The notes under the pieces: model-generated
What the model was told of the DNA's origin: nothing
Seen by the model: the letters and a program-made list of their open reading frames with translations, nothing else
The model's database searches: none
From: Ignatzschineria rhizosphaerae
Lineage (GTDB): Bacteria; Pseudomonadota; Gammaproteobacteria; Cardiobacteriales; Wohlfahrtiimonadaceae
DNA length: 64,000 nucleotides
Assembly (NCBI RefSeq): GCF_022655595.1
Contig: NZ_CP093379.1
Coordinates: 165,001 to 229,000 of the forward strand
Reading direction: 5' to 3'
Shown: piece by piece, positions 11,201 through 22,900 of the stretch
Numbering within the stretch: the stretch's first letter is position 1
Layout of the letters: each line of letters opens with the position of its first letter
Translations under genes and position numbers: made by a program

Positions 11201-14200
11201 TAGTGACTCAGACTCTGACAGCGATTCAGATTCCGATAGTGACTCAGATTCTGACAGTGATTCAGACTCTGACAGCGATTCAGATTCCGATAGTGACTCA
11301 GATTCCGATAGTGACTCAGATTCAGACAGCGATTCAGATTCAGACAGTGACTCGGATTCAGACAGCGATTCAGATTCTGACAGCGATTCAGACTCAGATA
11401 GCGATTCAGACTCTGACAGCGATTCAGATTCAGACAGCGATTCAGACTCAGACAGCGATTCAGACTCAGACAGCGATTCAGACTCTGACAGCGATTCAGA
11501 CTCAGATAGCGACTCAGACTCAGATAGCGACTCAGACTCAGATAGCGACTCAGATTCCGATAGCGATTCAGACTCTGACAGTGACTCAGATTCAGATAGT
11601 GACTCAGATTCAGATAGCGACTCAGACTCTGACAGCGATTCAGATTCCGATAGTGACTCAGACTCAGATAGCGACTCAGACTCAGACAGCGATTCAGACT
11701 CTGACAGCGATTCAGACTCAGATAGCGACTCAGACTCAGATAGCGACTCAGACTCAGATAGCGACTCAGATTCCGATAGCGATTCAGACTCTGACAGTGA
11801 CTCAGATTCAGATAGTGACTCAGATTCAGATAGCGACTCAGATTCCGATAGTGACTCAGACTCAGATAGCGATTCAGACTCAGACAGCGATTCAGACTCT
11901 GACAGCGATTCAGACTCAGATAGCGACTCAGACTCAGATAGCGACTCAGACTCAGATAGCGACTCAGATTCCGATAGCGATTCAGACTCTGACAGTGACT
12001 CAGATTCTGACAGTGACTCAGATTCAGATAGTGACTCAGATTCAGATAGCGACTCAGACTCTGACAGCGATTCAGATTCCGATAGTGACTCAGACTCAGA
12101 TAGCGACTCAGACTCAGACAGCGATTCAGACTCAGACAGCGATTCAGACTCAGATAGCGACTCAGACTCAGATAGCGACTCAGACTCAGATAGCGACTCA
12201 GATTCCGATAGCGATTCAGACTCTGACAGTGACTCAGATTCAGATAGTGACTCAGATTCAGATAGCGACTCAGATTCCGATAGTGACTCAGACTCAGATA
12301 GCGACTCAGATTCCGATAGTGACTCAGATTCCGATAGTGACTCAGATTCAGACAGTGACTCGGATTCAGACAGCGATTCAGATTCTGACAGTGACTCGGA
12401 TTCAGACTCAGATAGCGACTCAGACTCTGACAGCGATTCAGATTCCGATAGTGACTCAGACTCTGACAGCGATTCAGATTCCGATAGTGACTCAGACTCA
12501 GATAGCGATTCAGACTCTGACAGCGACTCAGATTCCGATAGTGACTCAGATTCCGATAGTGACTCAGATTCAGACAGTGACTCGGATTCAGACAGCGATT
12601 CAGATTCAGACAGCGATTCAGATATAACGGTACCAGATGCGCCAAAAGACCTTGATGTTCATCAAGATGGAACAAAAGTTATTGGTACAGGCGAGGCAAA
12701 TGCTGACGTAACAGTTAAGGATGCTGATGGTAATGTTGTAGGTACGGGGACTGTTGATAAAGATGGGAGTTTCACTGTTGAGTTTAATAAAGGTAAAATT
12801 TTCACGAATGGTGAATTACTCGAAGTAACATTAACCAATAAGGCTGGCACATCAGAACCAGGAATGGTTAATGCAAAAGATACTACTCCCCCAGATGCAC
12901 CAACTGATCTTGAATTCTCTGAAGATGGAAGTGTGGTGACAGGTAAGGCTGAACCGAACTCAAAAGTAACAGTAAGAGATTCTAATGGTGATGAAATTGG
13001 TAGTGCTACAGCGAATAAGGATGGCAATTTTACTGTTGATCTTAATCCTGCGTTAGTAAATGGTGAAGAAGTTATTGTTGTAGCAACGGATGCTGCTAAT
13101 AATGAATCGCCGGAAGCTAAAATTAATGCACCAGACATTACAGCACCAGATGCACCAGAAGCTGAGATTGATGATAGTAATACGGTCTTAACTGTGAAAA
13201 CAGAGTCTCATGCTACTGTTAAAGTGTATGACTCAGAGGGTAAACCATTACTTGATAAAAATGGTAAGGTTATTGAAGTTAAGGCAGATGGTGAGGGTAA
13301 TGTGACTTACACATTTGATCCTGCTTTAGAGCGCGGAAAAATCATTAACATTACGGCAACTGATGCAGCTGGGAATGAGTCTGATCCAACGAAGCTTATT
13401 GCTGGAGTTGCTGAGATTCTTGCAACAACAGATAATTATGTGGATCTTAAAGTAGATGCAACACCAACAGAAAGACCTAATCCAAAACCGGGTGATTTAA
13501 ATAAAGGAGGTTTTGTTGTAGCGAGTGTTGGTTTAGGACCTGTATTAGGATTAGATGTATTAGCTGATGTTCTAAAGAAATCTGTAATACTTGATGTTGA
13601 GGCAGGTACTGAACGTGAAGTAACAGTACATGGTGTTTCCGGAGGCGTTCAGGTTTTAGGTACAATGGATTTATATGCCTATAAATTGAATGAATCTACA
13701 GGAGAATGGGAACAACAATTTGTTAATAAAAACTGGCTTGTTGCAGTACTTTTAGGCGGGAGATCTAAAGATACGGACTTTACTCTGACTGAAGGCAAAT
13801 GGATGTTCACAATGGCTTCAGGTGAAGGTGTACAAGCTCTCACAGGGTTTGATCTGAAGTTTAGTAAAGATGTTGTATTAGATTATGCTGCAGCTAAGGA
13901 TGTGTCTGGTTCTGCCGAAGGTAATATGATTACTGACGAAGATGCTAAGTATGGACGCGATGAAGTTCCGGAGGGTAGTACAGTAACAGCTATCCAAGAT
14001 GGTAATGGTAAGTGGTTCTTACCTTCAGATAATGGAGAAATTGTCGCTGATGGGAAATATGGAGTATTGGTAGTAAAAGCTGATGGTTCGTATACTTATA
14101 CAGTGAATGATTCCTTCCGTGATTTTGGTGAGAAAGATAAGTTTACTTATCAAGTGACTTCTCCATCAGGTAAAACTTCTGAGTCAGATTTAACATTTGA

Positions 14201-16328
14201 GTTAAATATTACGCCGAAAGAAGATCGTATTGATGTGGACAGTACTGTTGTCCTTAATTCTGAACCAACTATTACTCATGATGGAAAGTCAGATATCAAG
14301 GCCGGAGTTGGGTTCTCTGTACTTAAACTTGGATTGTTAGGACCGGTTTTAGGTGCTGATCTTTTAGGTGGTAAAGAAGCCATGAGCTTTAACGTTGGTG
14401 AAAATCAAGTTAAAGAATTAACATTCCATGGTAGTGCTGGCGGGATAGCTGTCGGAACTAAGTATAACTTGTTTATTTATAAGTTAGATCCAGAAACTGG
14501 TAATTACATACAAGTTCACTCAGAGAAGGATTGGTTTACAGCTTATCTTGTATTAGGTATCTCGGATAAGTTAACTTTGCAATTTGGTGAGGGGCAATAT
14601 AAAGCCATGATCCATAGTGAGGGAGGGGTTTCTCTATTAACTGGCTCAGGTTTATATGTAGACAATGAGAAAGTTTATGATTATGGTAATCCGTCTAAGA
14701 TCGAGGGACAAGTTTCTGGTGATGTAACACCTGAAGATTCAACAATCGTATTGAAAGCTGGCGATAAAGATGTTGAGCCTGGCAAGGAAACAGTTGTTGA
14801 GGGTAAGTATGGGAAGTTAGTAATTAATTCTGACGGCACTTATACTTATACTGTAGAAAAACCAGTGAATGCACCTGCTGATTGGAAGCCTCCATACGGT
14901 AAAGTTGATACCTTCAAAGTGGTAACTCAAGATATTTATGGTAAAACAATTATTGAAACATTGAATATTAAAGTAGGCACTCATACTGCAGGCGATGATT
15001 TTAATGATGTAGTTGTTAATGAACAAAATATTGAGAGAGTTGAAACTGTTGTTGAGCATAAAGATAAAATTGGAAATTACGGTAAATCAGTAACAGAAAC
15101 ATTTGAGGTTAAAGAAGGTCAGATAGCTAAAGACTTTATTATTAATGTCAAAGGAAGCTCAGAGAGTTTCATTGGACTAGGTAAAAAAGAGATGACAATT
15201 AGCTACGTATTGAAAAATGATGATACTGGCAAGGTTGTTAGCACATTTACTACAGATCCAAGAAAAGATGCATCTTTAAGTCATAAGTTTGAGAACTTAC
15301 CTGCTGGAAAATATACGTTAGAAGTTACTTCATCTAAAGATGGGAATATTGAATCAATTGATGCAAAAACAACCATTGTTCATTTAGATGAATATACTCA
15401 TTCAGCGCTTGATCCTGTAACAGGGCTTCTTTTAGACAATGATACTGGTTGGAAGATGATTGATAGCTTAAGCATTGCTAATAAAGTTGTTTATCTTGGA
15501 AAAGAAAATAACGATAAAGGTGCTAAAGAAATCACAATTGAAGGCCAGTACGGTACATTACTTGTGAAGAAAGATGGATCATATACTTACACACCTAAAG
15601 GTGGAGTTTATGGTATCGATAAGTTTATTTATGAAACTACTTCTAAAGTGGGGACTAAAGAGACTGCGGTATTAGAAATTAATGTTGGTAAGAACATTGT
15701 AGCTTCTCAATATGATGATATTGCTATTAGCTCTGGTGCAGATGATACCTTCACTATGGGTGCTGGTGCTGACACTGTGATCTTCACAAATCTTGGGGAT
15801 GATCGTGGCGGAAACGGTGGTAATGGTTTCAATAAGTGGACTGACTTTAATGTTCAAGAGGGCGATAAAATCGATCTTACTCAGCTACTTGATGGTAATC
15901 AAACAATCGACAATATTACAGATTATTTAAAATATGAAGAGGGTGTTCTCTTTGTAGATCGTAATGGTAATGGTGAGTTTGAGGAACTGTTAGAAGTGGC
16001 AGCGGATAGCTTTGATTCATTATTAAAAGGTATTAATTGGGAAGTACAAGATGTTGCAGCTCAAAATGCAAGTATAGATCTTTCTAATGTCGAATCTTTT
16101 GTGATGGATGATGCTGAAACTGCGGAACCTTTAGCGTTAACGCTTGAAGATGTAATTTTGACTGATGAAAATGATGAAGTTCCATTTTTCATGGATTCAG
16201 AAGAGGTTGTTGAATCATTGTTGACCAACAGTTCTGATCAAGTGCTAGTTGATTCTAGTGTCTTTGATGTACAACCTGTGGTTGATCCTTTAGATGATCT
16301 TTTAGATCAGAAAACATCATTAATTTAA
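8289..16328 (+). CDS. Giant type I-secreted serine-aspartate repeat adhesin (Bap/LapA-like)
   Basis: This is a 2,679-residue surface adhesin. Residues ~30-100 resemble the Bap/LapA prefix (retention) domain, followed by AGAAG and a hydrophobic LLGLLGGG stretch. SD tract 1 spans ~150-274. One Ig-like domain (~275-365) is followed by four nearly identical 85-residue Ig-like repeats (~365-704). SD tract 2 spans ~711-1446. Three more Ig-like domains follow (~1447-1712). Two related domains containing GLGPVLG-like motifs (~1715-1880 and ~1988-2140) alternate with VCBS-like GSYTYT modules. A type I secretion target domain ([17 protein letters not shown], ~2476-2580) is followed by an acidic ~95-residue tail. 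There is no Sec signal. The start has AGGA six bases upstream. Export is expected through the TolC-, LapB- and LapC-like proteins encoded around it. The ligand is unknown. The repeat tracts may vary in length or be mis-assembled. Confidence 0.93.
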   Translation: MEMVIVERVEGSKPSKVPLKDRVLNSPHLIKLEGNLGEISSIVRKGANLVIVYANGKQVTLYGFFNEDENGEHSELVVEDDNGIIWWLNDGQEFVEIATDSPLIEGLAGAAGSKEAPPFWLLGLLGGGAIAKLANSGGGGSDLQYNLDQDSDSDSDSDSDSDSDSDSDSDSDFDSDSDSDSDSDSDSDSDSDSDSDSDSDSDSDSDSDSDSDSDSDSDSDSDSDSDSDSDSDSDSDSDSDSDSDSDSDSDSDSDSDSDSDSDSDGDSDSDNNSDTKWNISGLEVLKDGATIKGIVESINSKGIARLVKSVVVKNSHGEEVGRGDVYRDGTFEFTFKPGYIFNNGEKLSVTFINEDGAIYTESVTAPDTTAPDAPTDLVISEDGTTITGKAEPDSKVEVKDQDGKVIAEGTADENGDFTLDLEPALTNGETVEVTATDNAGNKSEPAEVTAPDTTAPDAPTDLVISEDGTTITGKAEPDSKVEVKDQDGKVIAEGTADENGDFTLDLEPALTNGETVEVTATDNAGNKSEPAEVTAPDTTAPDAPTDLVISEDGTTITGKAEPDSKVEVKDQDGKVIAEGTADENGDFTLDLEPALTNGETVEVTATDNAGNKSEPAEVTAPDTTAPDAPTDLVISEDGTTITGKAEPDSKVEVKDQEGKVIAEGTADENGDFTLDLEPALTNGETVEVTATDNAGNKSEPAEVTAPTIDLDSDSDSDSDSDSDSDSDSDSDSDSDSDSDSDSDSDSDSDSDSDSDSDSDSDSDSDSDSDSDSDSDSDSDSDSDSDSDSDSDSDSDSDSDSDSDSDSDSDSDSDSDSDSDSDSDSDSDSDSDSDSDSDSDSDSDSDSDSDSDSDSDSDSDSDSDSDSDSDSDSDSDSDSDSDSDSDSDSDSDSDSDSDSDSDSDSDSDSDSDSDSDSDSDSDSDSDSDSDSDSDSDSDSDSDSDSDSDSDSDSDSDSDSDSDSDSDSDSDSDSDSDSDSDSDSDSDSDSDSDSDSDSDSDSDSDSDSDSDSDSDSDSDSDSDSDSDSDSDSDSDSDSDSDSDSDSDSDSDSDSDSDSDSDSDSDSDSDSDSDSDSDSDSDSDSDSDSDSDSDSDSDSDSDSDSDSDSDSDSDSDSDSDSDSDSDSDSDSDSDSDSDSDSDSDSDSDSDSDSDSDSDSDSDSDSDSDSDSDSDSDSDSDSDSDSDSDSDSDSDSDSDSDSDSDSDSDSDSDSDSDSDSDSDSDSDSDSDSDSDSDSDSDSDSDSDSDSDSDSDSDSDSDSDSDSDSDSDSDSDSDSDSDSDSDSDSDSDSDSDSDSDSDSDSDSDSDSDSDSDSDSDSDSDSDSDSDSDSDSDSDSDSDSDSDSDSDSDSDSDSDSDSDSDSDSDSDSDSDSDSDSDSDSDSDSDSDSDSDSDSDSDSDSDSDSDSDSDSDSDSDSDSDSDSDSDSDSDSDSDSDSDSDSDSDSDSDITVPDAPKDLDVHQDGTKVIGTGEANADVTVKDADGNVVGTGTVDKDGSFTVEFNKGKIFTNGELLEVTLTNKAGTSEPGMVNAKDTTPPDAPTDLEFSEDGSVVTGKAEPNSKVTVRDSNGDEIGSATANKDGNFTVDLNPALVNGEEVIVVATDAANNESPEAKINAPDITAPDAPEAEIDDSNTVLTVKTESHATVKVYDSEGKPLLDKNGKVIEVKADGEGNVTYTFDPALERGKIINITATDAAGNESDPTKLIAGVAEILATTDNYVDLKVDATPTERPNPKPGDLNKGGFVVASVGLGPVLGLDVLADVLKKSVILDVEAGTEREVTVHGVSGGVQVLGTMDLYAYKLNESTGEWEQQFVNKNWLVAVLLGGRSKDTDFTLTEGKWMFTMASGEGVQALTGFDLKFSKDVVLDYAAAKDVSGSAEGNMITDEDAKYGRDEVPEGSTVTAIQDGNGKWFLPSDNGEIVADGKYGVLVVKADGSYTYTVNDSFRDFGEKDKFTYQVTSPSGKTSESDLTFELNITPKEDRIDVDSTVVLNSEPTITHDGKSDIKAGVGFSVLKLGLLGPVLGADLLGGKEAMSFNVGENQVKELTFHGSAGGIAVGTKYNLFIYKLDPETGNYIQVHSEKDWFTAYLVLGISDKLTLQFGEGQYKAMIHSEGGVSLLTGSGLYVDNEKVYDYGNPSKIEGQVSGDVTPEDSTIVLKAGDKDVEPGKETVVEGKYGKLVINSDGTYTYTVEKPVNAPADWKPPYGKVDTFKVVTQDIYGKTIIETLNIKVGTHTAGDDFNDVVVNEQNIERVETVVEHKDKIGNYGKSVTETFEVKEGQIAKDFIINVKGSSESFIGLGKKEMTISYVLKNDDTGKVVSTFTTDPRKDASLSHKFENLPAGKYTLEVTSSKDGNIESIDAKTTIVHLDEYTHSALDPVTGLLLDNDTGWKMIDSLSIANKVVYLGKENNDKGAKEITIEGQYGTLLVKKDGSYTYTPKGGVYGIDKFIYETTSKVGTKETAVLEINVGKNIVASQYDDIAISSGADDTFTMGAGADTVIFTNLGDDRGGNGGNGFNKWTDFNVQEGDKIDLTQLLDGNQTIDNITDYLKYEEGVLFVDRNGNGEFEELLEVAADSFDSLLKGINWEVQDVAAQNASIDLSNVESFVMDDAETAEPLALTLEDVILTDENDEVPFFMDSEEVVESLLTNSSDQVLVDSSVFDVQPVVDPLDDLLDQKTSLI
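8736..9110 (+). repeat. SD tract 1, degenerate 18-bp repeat (GAYTCNGAYTCNGAYAGY)
   Basis: About 125 residues of alternating Asp and Ser. Ser codons cycle TCA, TCN, AGY, giving an 18-bp period, with occasional 6-bp gains or losses. One Ser-to-Phe change is seen near 8806. The repeat is part of the adhesin gene. Confidence 0.95.
9381..10400 (+). repeat. Four tandem 255-bp Ig-like domain repeats
   Basis: The marker GCGCCAGATACTACAGCACC recurs at 9381, 9636, 9891 and 10146, each exactly 255 bp (85 codons) apart. The units differ by only a few bases, mostly silent (one Asp-to-Glu change in unit 4). The near identity suggests recent duplication or gene conversion. Confidence 0.95.
10420..12625 (+). 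repeat. SD tract 2, ~2.2 kb degenerate 18-bp repeat
   Basis: About 735 residues of essentially pure Asp-Ser dipeptide use the same GAYTCNGAYTCNGAYAGY logic as tract 1. Longer higher-order duplications are visible: blocks of about 200-300 bp recur with small changes between 11000 and 12250. The tract leaves very long artefactual open frames on both strands. Confidence 0.95.
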
Positions 16329-16347
16329 TATTTTATTAATAGGTATG

Positions 16348-16377
16348 GCGCCGAGCAATATGCTCGGTGCTTTACTT
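16348..16377 (+). terminator. Probable (leaky) terminator between adhesin and exporter genes
   Basis: GCGCCGAGCA and TGCTCGGTGC form a 10-bp stem with a 3-base loop, followed by a T-rich run (TTTACTTTTATTT). It would reduce expression of the exporter genes relative to the adhesin unless an internal promoter exists. Confidence 0.75.
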
Positions 16378-16477
16378 TTATTTATTCATTGAAAAAGCTT
16401 ATAGTTTTAAGGATTTTTTTAGGGTAATAAAGAATCTTTAAATCTATAAGTAACTAATTTTGTAGTGGGATTTATTT

Positions 16478-18649
16478 GTGGATCATAAAGCAGAAGCAGA
16501 CTTGTTACAGATGGAATCATCTGACAAGAAGAACAAAGCCTTAGATTATACGGCTTGGATAGAAGCAATTATCACTGTTGCTAAGCATTATCGCTTAGAA
16601 GTTTCAAAAGAGAATATCTCTTTAACAAGCCACTGGTTAAAAGATGACCCTATTAGTGATGTTTTGCGTGGTATGGCAAGACAAGCAGGGTTAACGGTTG
16701 GTGTGATAAAGCTGACGGAAAAGGATCTATCAGTATGGCGTTTGCCTTTGGTCGTTCAATTTCATGAGGGGCAAATTGCAGTTGTTGATACTATTAGTGA
16801 AGATGGAAATATTGGTATTACCTATAGTGGTGATACAGGCGTTAAAAGTCGTATTTCGAAGGAAGAGCTTTTAGCGAATACTAATGTTGCTGTTGTTTTA
16901 AGACCTTCGCATACAGTTCCTGACTCACGAATTGATGATTATATTAAACCGCATGATCATGATTGGTTTAAAAAAATCGTGCTTCGTGATTGGAAACCTT
17001 ATGCGCATATTTTTGTTGCGTCATTTATTGTGAATGTCCTTGCGTTATCAGGGATTTTATTTACAAGGCAAGTCTACGACAGGGTGATTCCTGCCGAATC
17101 GTATCCGACTCTTTATGTCTTATTTAGCGGAGTGATGATTGCTATTATTTTTGGCTTTATCATGCGAAAATTAAGAACTAGGATTACGGATTTATTAGGA
17201 AAGAGAGCCGACTTAAGAATTTCAGATCGGGTATTTGGTCATGCTTTGCGTATTAAAAATGCGTTTAGGCCTCGCTCAACAGGGACCTTTATCTCTCAAA
17301 TTAGAGAGCTCGATAGTGTTCGGGAGATGTTGACTTCAACGACTGTAACAGCCTTTGCAGATATCCCATTTTTTTTACTATTTTGTGTGGTTTTTTGGTA
17401 TCTTGCCGGAGCATTAGTCTTAATCCCTATTATTGCTGTGATTTTAATGGTGGTTCCGGGATTATTGGTACAAAAGAAATTACGAAAGTTTGCCAATGAA
17501 GCAATGCGTGAGAGCTCGCTTCGTAATGCTATGTTAGTAGAGGCTATTCAGGGCAATGAGGATATTAAAGGCTTGCAAGCTGAGCAAAGGTTCCAACATC
17601 AATGGAATAATTATAATGCTGTCTCAGCAGATGTTAATCTTCGATTACGTTCATTAATCAGTTACCTTAATAGTTGGACGCAGAGTATCCAAACAGCGGC
17701 TTTTGTAGTGATTGTACTTTTTGGCGCACCGATGGTGATGGAAGGGGATCTGACTACGGGATCTTTGATTGCAGCCTCTATTTTAGGGGGACGAATGATC
17801 GGTCCTATGGCAGGTTTAACACAAGTATTAAGTCGCTGGCAGCAAGCAAAAGTTGCTTTAAATGGAATTAATCAGTTAATGGAGCTTCCAGTTGATAATC
17901 CTGATGGTGAGAAACGTGTTCATAAGTCTGTGATTTTGGGTCATTATAAAATTCAAGGCGCAACTTTTGCTTATGGTGAAGAGAATCCCCTTCCTGCATT
18001 ACAAGTGAAGAAGTTAAAAATTCAGCCCGGAGAAAAAATTGCAATTTTAGGACGTAATGGTGCCGGTAAATCAACTCTGCTTCAAGTGCTATCAGGGATG
18101 TTGGAGCCTCGTAGTGGGGTTGTAACCCTTGATAATGTAAGCTTGGGGCACATTGACCCTGCAGATGTACGACGAGATATTGGTTTAATGAGTCAAAATT
18201 CTGGGCTGTTTCATGGAACTATTCGAGAGAACCTATTGCTAGGGGCACCAATGGCTACGGATGATGAGTTATTGAGAGCCCTTAATATGACAGGAGCCGC
18301 TGAATTTATTCGTAAAATACCAACAGGATTAGATTATGTGATTGCAGAAGGCGGGCGAGGATTGTCCGGTGGACAAAAACAATCCTTATTGCTATCGAGA
18401 ACTTTTTTACGAAACCCTTATATTGTCTTGCTAGATGAACCAACAGCATCCTTAGATGATGTAACAGAAAAGCATCTTTTACAGGAACTTTCTACTTGGA
18501 TGAAGGGTAAAACAATGATTGTGGCGACCCATAAGATGAGTATTGTGAATATGGTTGATCGTATTATCGTGATTGATAATGGGCAGATTGTTTTAGATGA
18601 TCCGAAAGATATCGCCTTGGCAAAGCTTTCTGGCAATGTAAGAAAATAA
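16478..18649 (+). CDS. Type I secretion ABC transporter with degenerate C39-like domain (LapB-like)
   Basis: This 723-residue inner-membrane ABC exporter has an N-terminal C39-peptidase-like domain (residues ~20-145) that lacks the catalytic Cys. It is therefore a docking domain, as in exporters of RTX or LapA-type proteins. A transmembrane domain follows (first segment PYAHIFVASFIVNVLALSGILF, ~170-192). The ATPase has Walker A LGRNGAGKST (~525), signature LSGGQ, Walker B VLLDEPTASLD and an H-loop ATHK. It should drive export of the adhesin. The start is a GTG preceded by a weak GTGGGA; the next in-frame ATG, 11 codons later, has no better site. An 11-bp gap separates it from the HlyD-like gene. 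Confidence 0.93.
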   Translation: MDHKAEADLLQMESSDKKNKALDYTAWIEAIITVAKHYRLEVSKENISLTSHWLKDDPISDVLRGMARQAGLTVGVIKLTEKDLSVWRLPLVVQFHEGQIAVVDTISEDGNIGITYSGDTGVKSRISKEELLANTNVAVVLRPSHTVPDSRIDDYIKPHDHDWFKKIVLRDWKPYAHIFVASFIVNVLALSGILFTRQVYDRVIPAESYPTLYVLFSGVMIAIIFGFIMRKLRTRITDLLGKRADLRISDRVFGHALRIKNAFRPRSTGTFISQIRELDSVREMLTSTTVTAFADIPFFLLFCVVFWYLAGALVLIPIIAVILMVVPGLLVQKKLRKFANEAMRESSLRNAMLVEAIQGNEDIKGLQAEQRFQHQWNNYNAVSADVNLRLRSLISYLNSWTQSIQTAAFVVIVLFGAPMVMEGDLTTGSLIAASILGGRMIGPMAGLTQVLSRWQQAKVALNGINQLMELPVDNPDGEKRVHKSVILGHYKIQGATFAYGEENPLPALQVKKLKIQPGEKIAILGRNGAGKSTLLQVLSGMLEPRSGVVTLDNVSLGHIDPADVRRDIGLMSQNSGLFHGTIRENLLLGAPMATDDELLRALNMTGAAEFIRKIPTGLDYVIAEGGRGLSGGQKQSLLLSRTFLRNPYIVLLDEPTASLDDVTEKHLLQELSTWMKGKTMIVATHKMSIVNMVDRIIVIDNGQIVLDDPKDIALAKLSGNVRK

Positions 18650-18660
18650 CGGAGAATAGG

Positions 18661-19881
18661 ATGCGTAAAGGAAACAAAGATGATCACCTTCTGCTGATTA
18701 ATTATGAGGAAGATAAGCATCGTTATAATGATCAAGTGGATGAGACAGAAATAGTAAAATCTACTCGTATCATTTGGTACTTCTTACTATTGATTGTTAT
18801 TTTATTGATTTGGTCTTATTTTGCTTCAATTGTAGAAGTATCAAAGGGTACAGGAAAAGTGGTTCCTACTTCAAGAGAGCAGGTGATTCAATCTTTAGAA
18901 GGTGGGATTCTTTCTGAATTATATGTGCGTGAGGGCGATATAGTCGAAAAAGGTCAGGTATTAGCTCAACTTGATTTAACAAAAACAGAAGCCACAGTAG
19001 AAGAGAGTGCCGCTCGTTATAGAGCATTACTTGCTAACATTGCGCGCCTAGAAGCTGAAGTGAATCAGACAGCGCTAGTCTTTCCTGAAGAATTATCTGT
19101 TTATTTAGGATTAATAAAAGCAGAAACAAGACTTTATGAAACACGACAACAAGCTTTAGAAGAATCTGTATCGGGCTTACAAGAAGCCTTAGATTTAGTA
19201 GAAGAAGAGTTAGTTTTAACACAGATGCTAGCAAAACAAGGGGCAGCGAGTAATGTTGATGTCTTAAAACTTCAGCGCCAAGTATCTGACTTAAAGTTAA
19301 GAATTACCGATAAGCGTTCAGAATATATGGTGCGTTCACGTGAAGAGCTTGGGAAGTCTCAGGCAGAAGCTGCCTCTTTAGAATCCGTGGTAAGGGGAAG
19401 AGCGGATTCACTATCACGTTTAACTCTTAAATCGCCTGTTCGAGGTATTGTGAAAGATGTTTCTGTCACAACCCAAGGTGGTGTTCTTCCACCTAGTGGC
19501 GAGTTAATGCAGATTGTTCCACTTGAGGATCAGCTATTAATTGAGGCGAGAATTACGCCGAGAGATATTGCGTATATTCACCCAGGGCAAGAAGCAAAGG
19601 TCAAAATTACTGCTTATGATTACTCTATATTTGGCGGACTTGAAGGTGTTGTGACGGTTATATCACCGGATACTATTCAAGATGAGGTGAAGCCTGAGGT
19701 TTTTTATTATCGGGTATTTATTCGAACAGATACGGATTCTCTGATTGATAAGAATGGGCAGAGTTTCTCAATTGTGCCGGGAATGATTGCAACTGTGGAT
19801 ATTAAAACAGGTGAAAAAACTGTATTTGATTATTTAATGAAGCCTTTTGGTCGCATCAAAGATGCTTTGCATGAACGATAA
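18661..19881 (+). CDS. HlyD-family type I secretion adaptor (LapC-like)
   Basis: This 406-residue periplasmic adaptor protein has a cytoplasmic N-terminus of ~37 residues and one membrane anchor (~38-56). The lipoyl-like half-motif follows (LEGGILSELYVREGDIVEKG, ~80-99), then a long coiled-coil hairpin (~110-255). Next come the second lipoyl half (LKSPVRGIVKDV) and a beta-barrel C-terminus. HlyD-type proteins connect the ABC exporter to the TolC duct. AGGAGAATAGG-like sequence before the ATG gives a good ribosome-binding site, and the 11-bp gap to the upstream exporter gene indicates co-transcription. Length and order match LapC/HlyD. Confidence 0.93.
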   Translation: MRKGNKDDHLLLINYEEDKHRYNDQVDETEIVKSTRIIWYFLLLIVILLIWSYFASIVEVSKGTGKVVPTSREQVIQSLEGGILSELYVREGDIVEKGQVLAQLDLTKTEATVEESAARYRALLANIARLEAEVNQTALVFPEELSVYLGLIKAETRLYETRQQALEESVSGLQEALDLVEEELVLTQMLAKQGAASNVDVLKLQRQVSDLKLRITDKRSEYMVRSREELGKSQAEAASLESVVRGRADSLSRLTLKSPVRGIVKDVSVTTQGGVLPPSGELMQIVPLEDQLLIEARITPRDIAYIHPGQEAKVKITAYDYSIFGGLEGVVTVISPDTIQDEVKPEVFYYRVFIRTDTDSLIDKNGQSFSIVPGMIATVDIKTGEKTVFDYLMKPFGRIKDALHER

Positions 19882-19907
19882 CATTATTCTCTAGGAGTTG
19901 AAATTTA

Positions 19908-22900
19908 ATGTCTTTTAATCTGCTTTTACAAAATGCTAAAGAGAAACTGACTGGAATATTAGGTAATGATCCTCTTCCTCAGTTTTCTAATGCATATCCT
20001 GCTTATATATTATTTTTTGTTGTTTCAGACAGTGTTAATCGAGCCCATATTGAGATTGCAACAGATAATAATTTTGAAGATTGTTGGAATAAGGGGGTAA
20101 TAGCATTAAAAAAATGGAGGGTAAAAAATTGGCATAAGCCCACTTCGTTAAGGGTAGAGCTAGTTAATAAGATAGAGCCATTACGATGGGAAGAATTAAA
20201 ACTGAAATTAAGTAGAGCAAAACGTAATTATTTTAGATTTGGATTGTCTTTTTCTCCTAATTTTAAAACTGCGGTATTAGAACATGAATTGTATGCTAAT
20301 GCAGTGCTATATAAAACAGATGTTAGTGTTGCAACTCCCAATGAAATCAACTTGAAAAATTTTAGTAAACGTAGATTTCGAAAGGAACTGCAATGGCCGA
20401 CTAATGATAATGAGTTAGTTTACCGCTTTAAAACGGTAGCTGTTTTTACAGATGGTAATGAAACTTATGAGATAGAATCTAATGGTAAAAATAGTGGTTA
20501 CCGAAAGTTAGATCAATGGAATGTAGATACAGTTACAGATCTTATAGAAACAAGCAGTGCTTATTTAGCAAAACAGGTGAAATCAAATGGATTTTATCAT
20601 TACGGATGGTTTCCTTGTTTTGATCGCCCAATTCCCACCTATAATGCTCTTCGTCACGCAAGCTCAACTTATGCTTTACTTGAAGGGTGGGAAGTAACGC
20701 AAAAAGAAGATCAGAAACAAGCAATTGATCGGGCTCTTCATTATCTGACGAATGAATTAATTAAAGTTGTTGAATTGCCCGATGGTTCATCAGCTGCTTT
20801 TTTGGTCGATATTGGGGATGAAATTAAGCTTGGTGGAAATGCTGTATCGATTTTAGCTTATGCTAAATATACTGAAATTACCGGTGATCAGAAGTATTTA
20901 GAGGTGATGGAGTTGCTTGCGCTCGGGATCCTTTTTATGCAAAATCCTGAAACAGGCGAGTATGTTCATATTTTAAATTATCCTGATTTAAGTGTGAAAT
21001 CTGATAATCGTACTATTTATTATGATGGAGAGGCTGCATTTGGTTTAATGCGACTATACGGTATAACAAAAGATATTCGTTGGATTAAATCTGTTGAAAA
21101 AGCGTTTGATTATTTTATTGAAAATAAACATTGGCAAGCACATGATCATTGGCAGAGTTATTGTGTTAATGAATTGACGCTTTATAATCCCGATCCAAAG
21201 TATTATCAGTTTGGACTTGATAATATTCGAGATCATTTAGATTTCGTTCTGAAAAGAATTACAACGTATCCGACTCTTTTAGAGCTAATGATGGCCGCAC
21301 AGAAGATGATTGTGCGTATACAGAATGATTCGAAAATTTCTCATTTGTTAAATGATTTTGATGTTGAAAAATTTTATCAGGCTTTAGAGTATCGTGCTCG
21401 TTATCTTTTAAATGGTTTCTTTTATCCTGAAGTAGCAATGTTTTTTAAAAATCCTCAAAGAATATTGGGAGGATTTTTTATTAGACATCACGCTTTTAGA
21501 GTTAGAATAGATGATGTTGAACATTATTTATCGGGCTATGTTGCTTATAGAAAATACCTTGTAGCTCATGATGATTATTTATTTCTAGAATCTAATAATC
21601 AACCATTACTTACAGCTGATAATATTGCAAGAGAAGTTTCTGGTAGATGGGTGAAAAGACCAGACTTACATTGGAAAGCAACAGGAATAAGTATTTATTC
21701 GTTGATGTTTGAGCCTGGACATATTTTAGTCGCAAGAGGTGCGGATAATCGCGGATTTATGACTGAGTCCCTGATTAAAATGCTTTCAGGTCAAGGGGCT
21801 TCAGCAATTATTTGTGAAAATGCAGAGCCTTTTATGGAGCTTAATATTCCTATTTTAGAAGTGAAAAATAGTCGTCGTGCAGTTTTAAGCTTAGGGATGG
21901 CTTCTAGAAAGTTGTTTAAGGGAAATGTGATTGGTGTAACAGGAAGTGCTGGAAAAACAACAACGGTACATATGTTAAGCCATGCGTTAAAAATTTTTGG
22001 TGGTACAGGCCATACTCAACGTAGTGCGAACTTGCCAATAGGTGTTGCTTGGAATCAGATTAATATGCCTCATAGTGCAAAAAACTGGGTTGTAGAAATG
22101 GCAATTGGGCAGATGCCATTAAATTCTAAATTAGCAACGCCAAATGTTGCAGTGATTACAAATATAGGGCCGGCTCATTTAGAATATCATTTTGATACAG
22201 AGACTATTGCACGTAAAAAGTCTTGTATTATGGATGAAATGGATCCTAATGGGACGTTAGTATTGTTTGGGGGTATAAAGCATCGAGAATGTTTTATACA
22301 AAAAGCTGAGGAAAAATTACTATCGGTAATAACGTATGGTGAAAATGATGATGATGATATTCAACTATTAACTTATACGGATAATATGATTCGATTTAGG
22401 CTTTTAGATGAGGTTGTTCAGTTAGCAGTAATATTGCCTAATAAGTATATAATTTATAATGTTTTAGGGGTATTCGCGACAGTATATGCCTTAGGGTTAG
22501 ATTGGACTCGTCTTTTAGATGCTTTTAAATCCTTCCAACTACCGGAAGGTAGAGGGCAATCACTTAAAGTTGATCAAATAGAAAAAACTTTTTATATGTA
22601 TGATGATACTTACAATGCTAATCCACTTTCAATGGTATCAGCTATTTCATCTTTATCGAATATTAAAAATCCAAAACACCGATTTTTAATATTAGGAGAT
22701 ATGAAGGAGTTAGGAAAGGAAGAAGTTGGTTATCATATTGATTTAAAGGGGGGGATCTTAGCGGCTAACGTAGCAAAGATAATTTTATGTGGTGATTTGA
22801 TGCGACATTTATGGGATGAGATAGAAAAGGATCCTGATTTTGCACATATTAGAAAGGGGTGGTATCCATCGGTTGCCGATATTTTGACGAATATAGATAT

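Noticed and set aside
10303-12675. Very long open frame on the minus strand (and 10447-12627 in another plus frame)
   Set aside because: Both are forced by the stop-free SD codon repeat; low-complexity LSHYRN- or TQIQT-type products with no ribosome-binding site.
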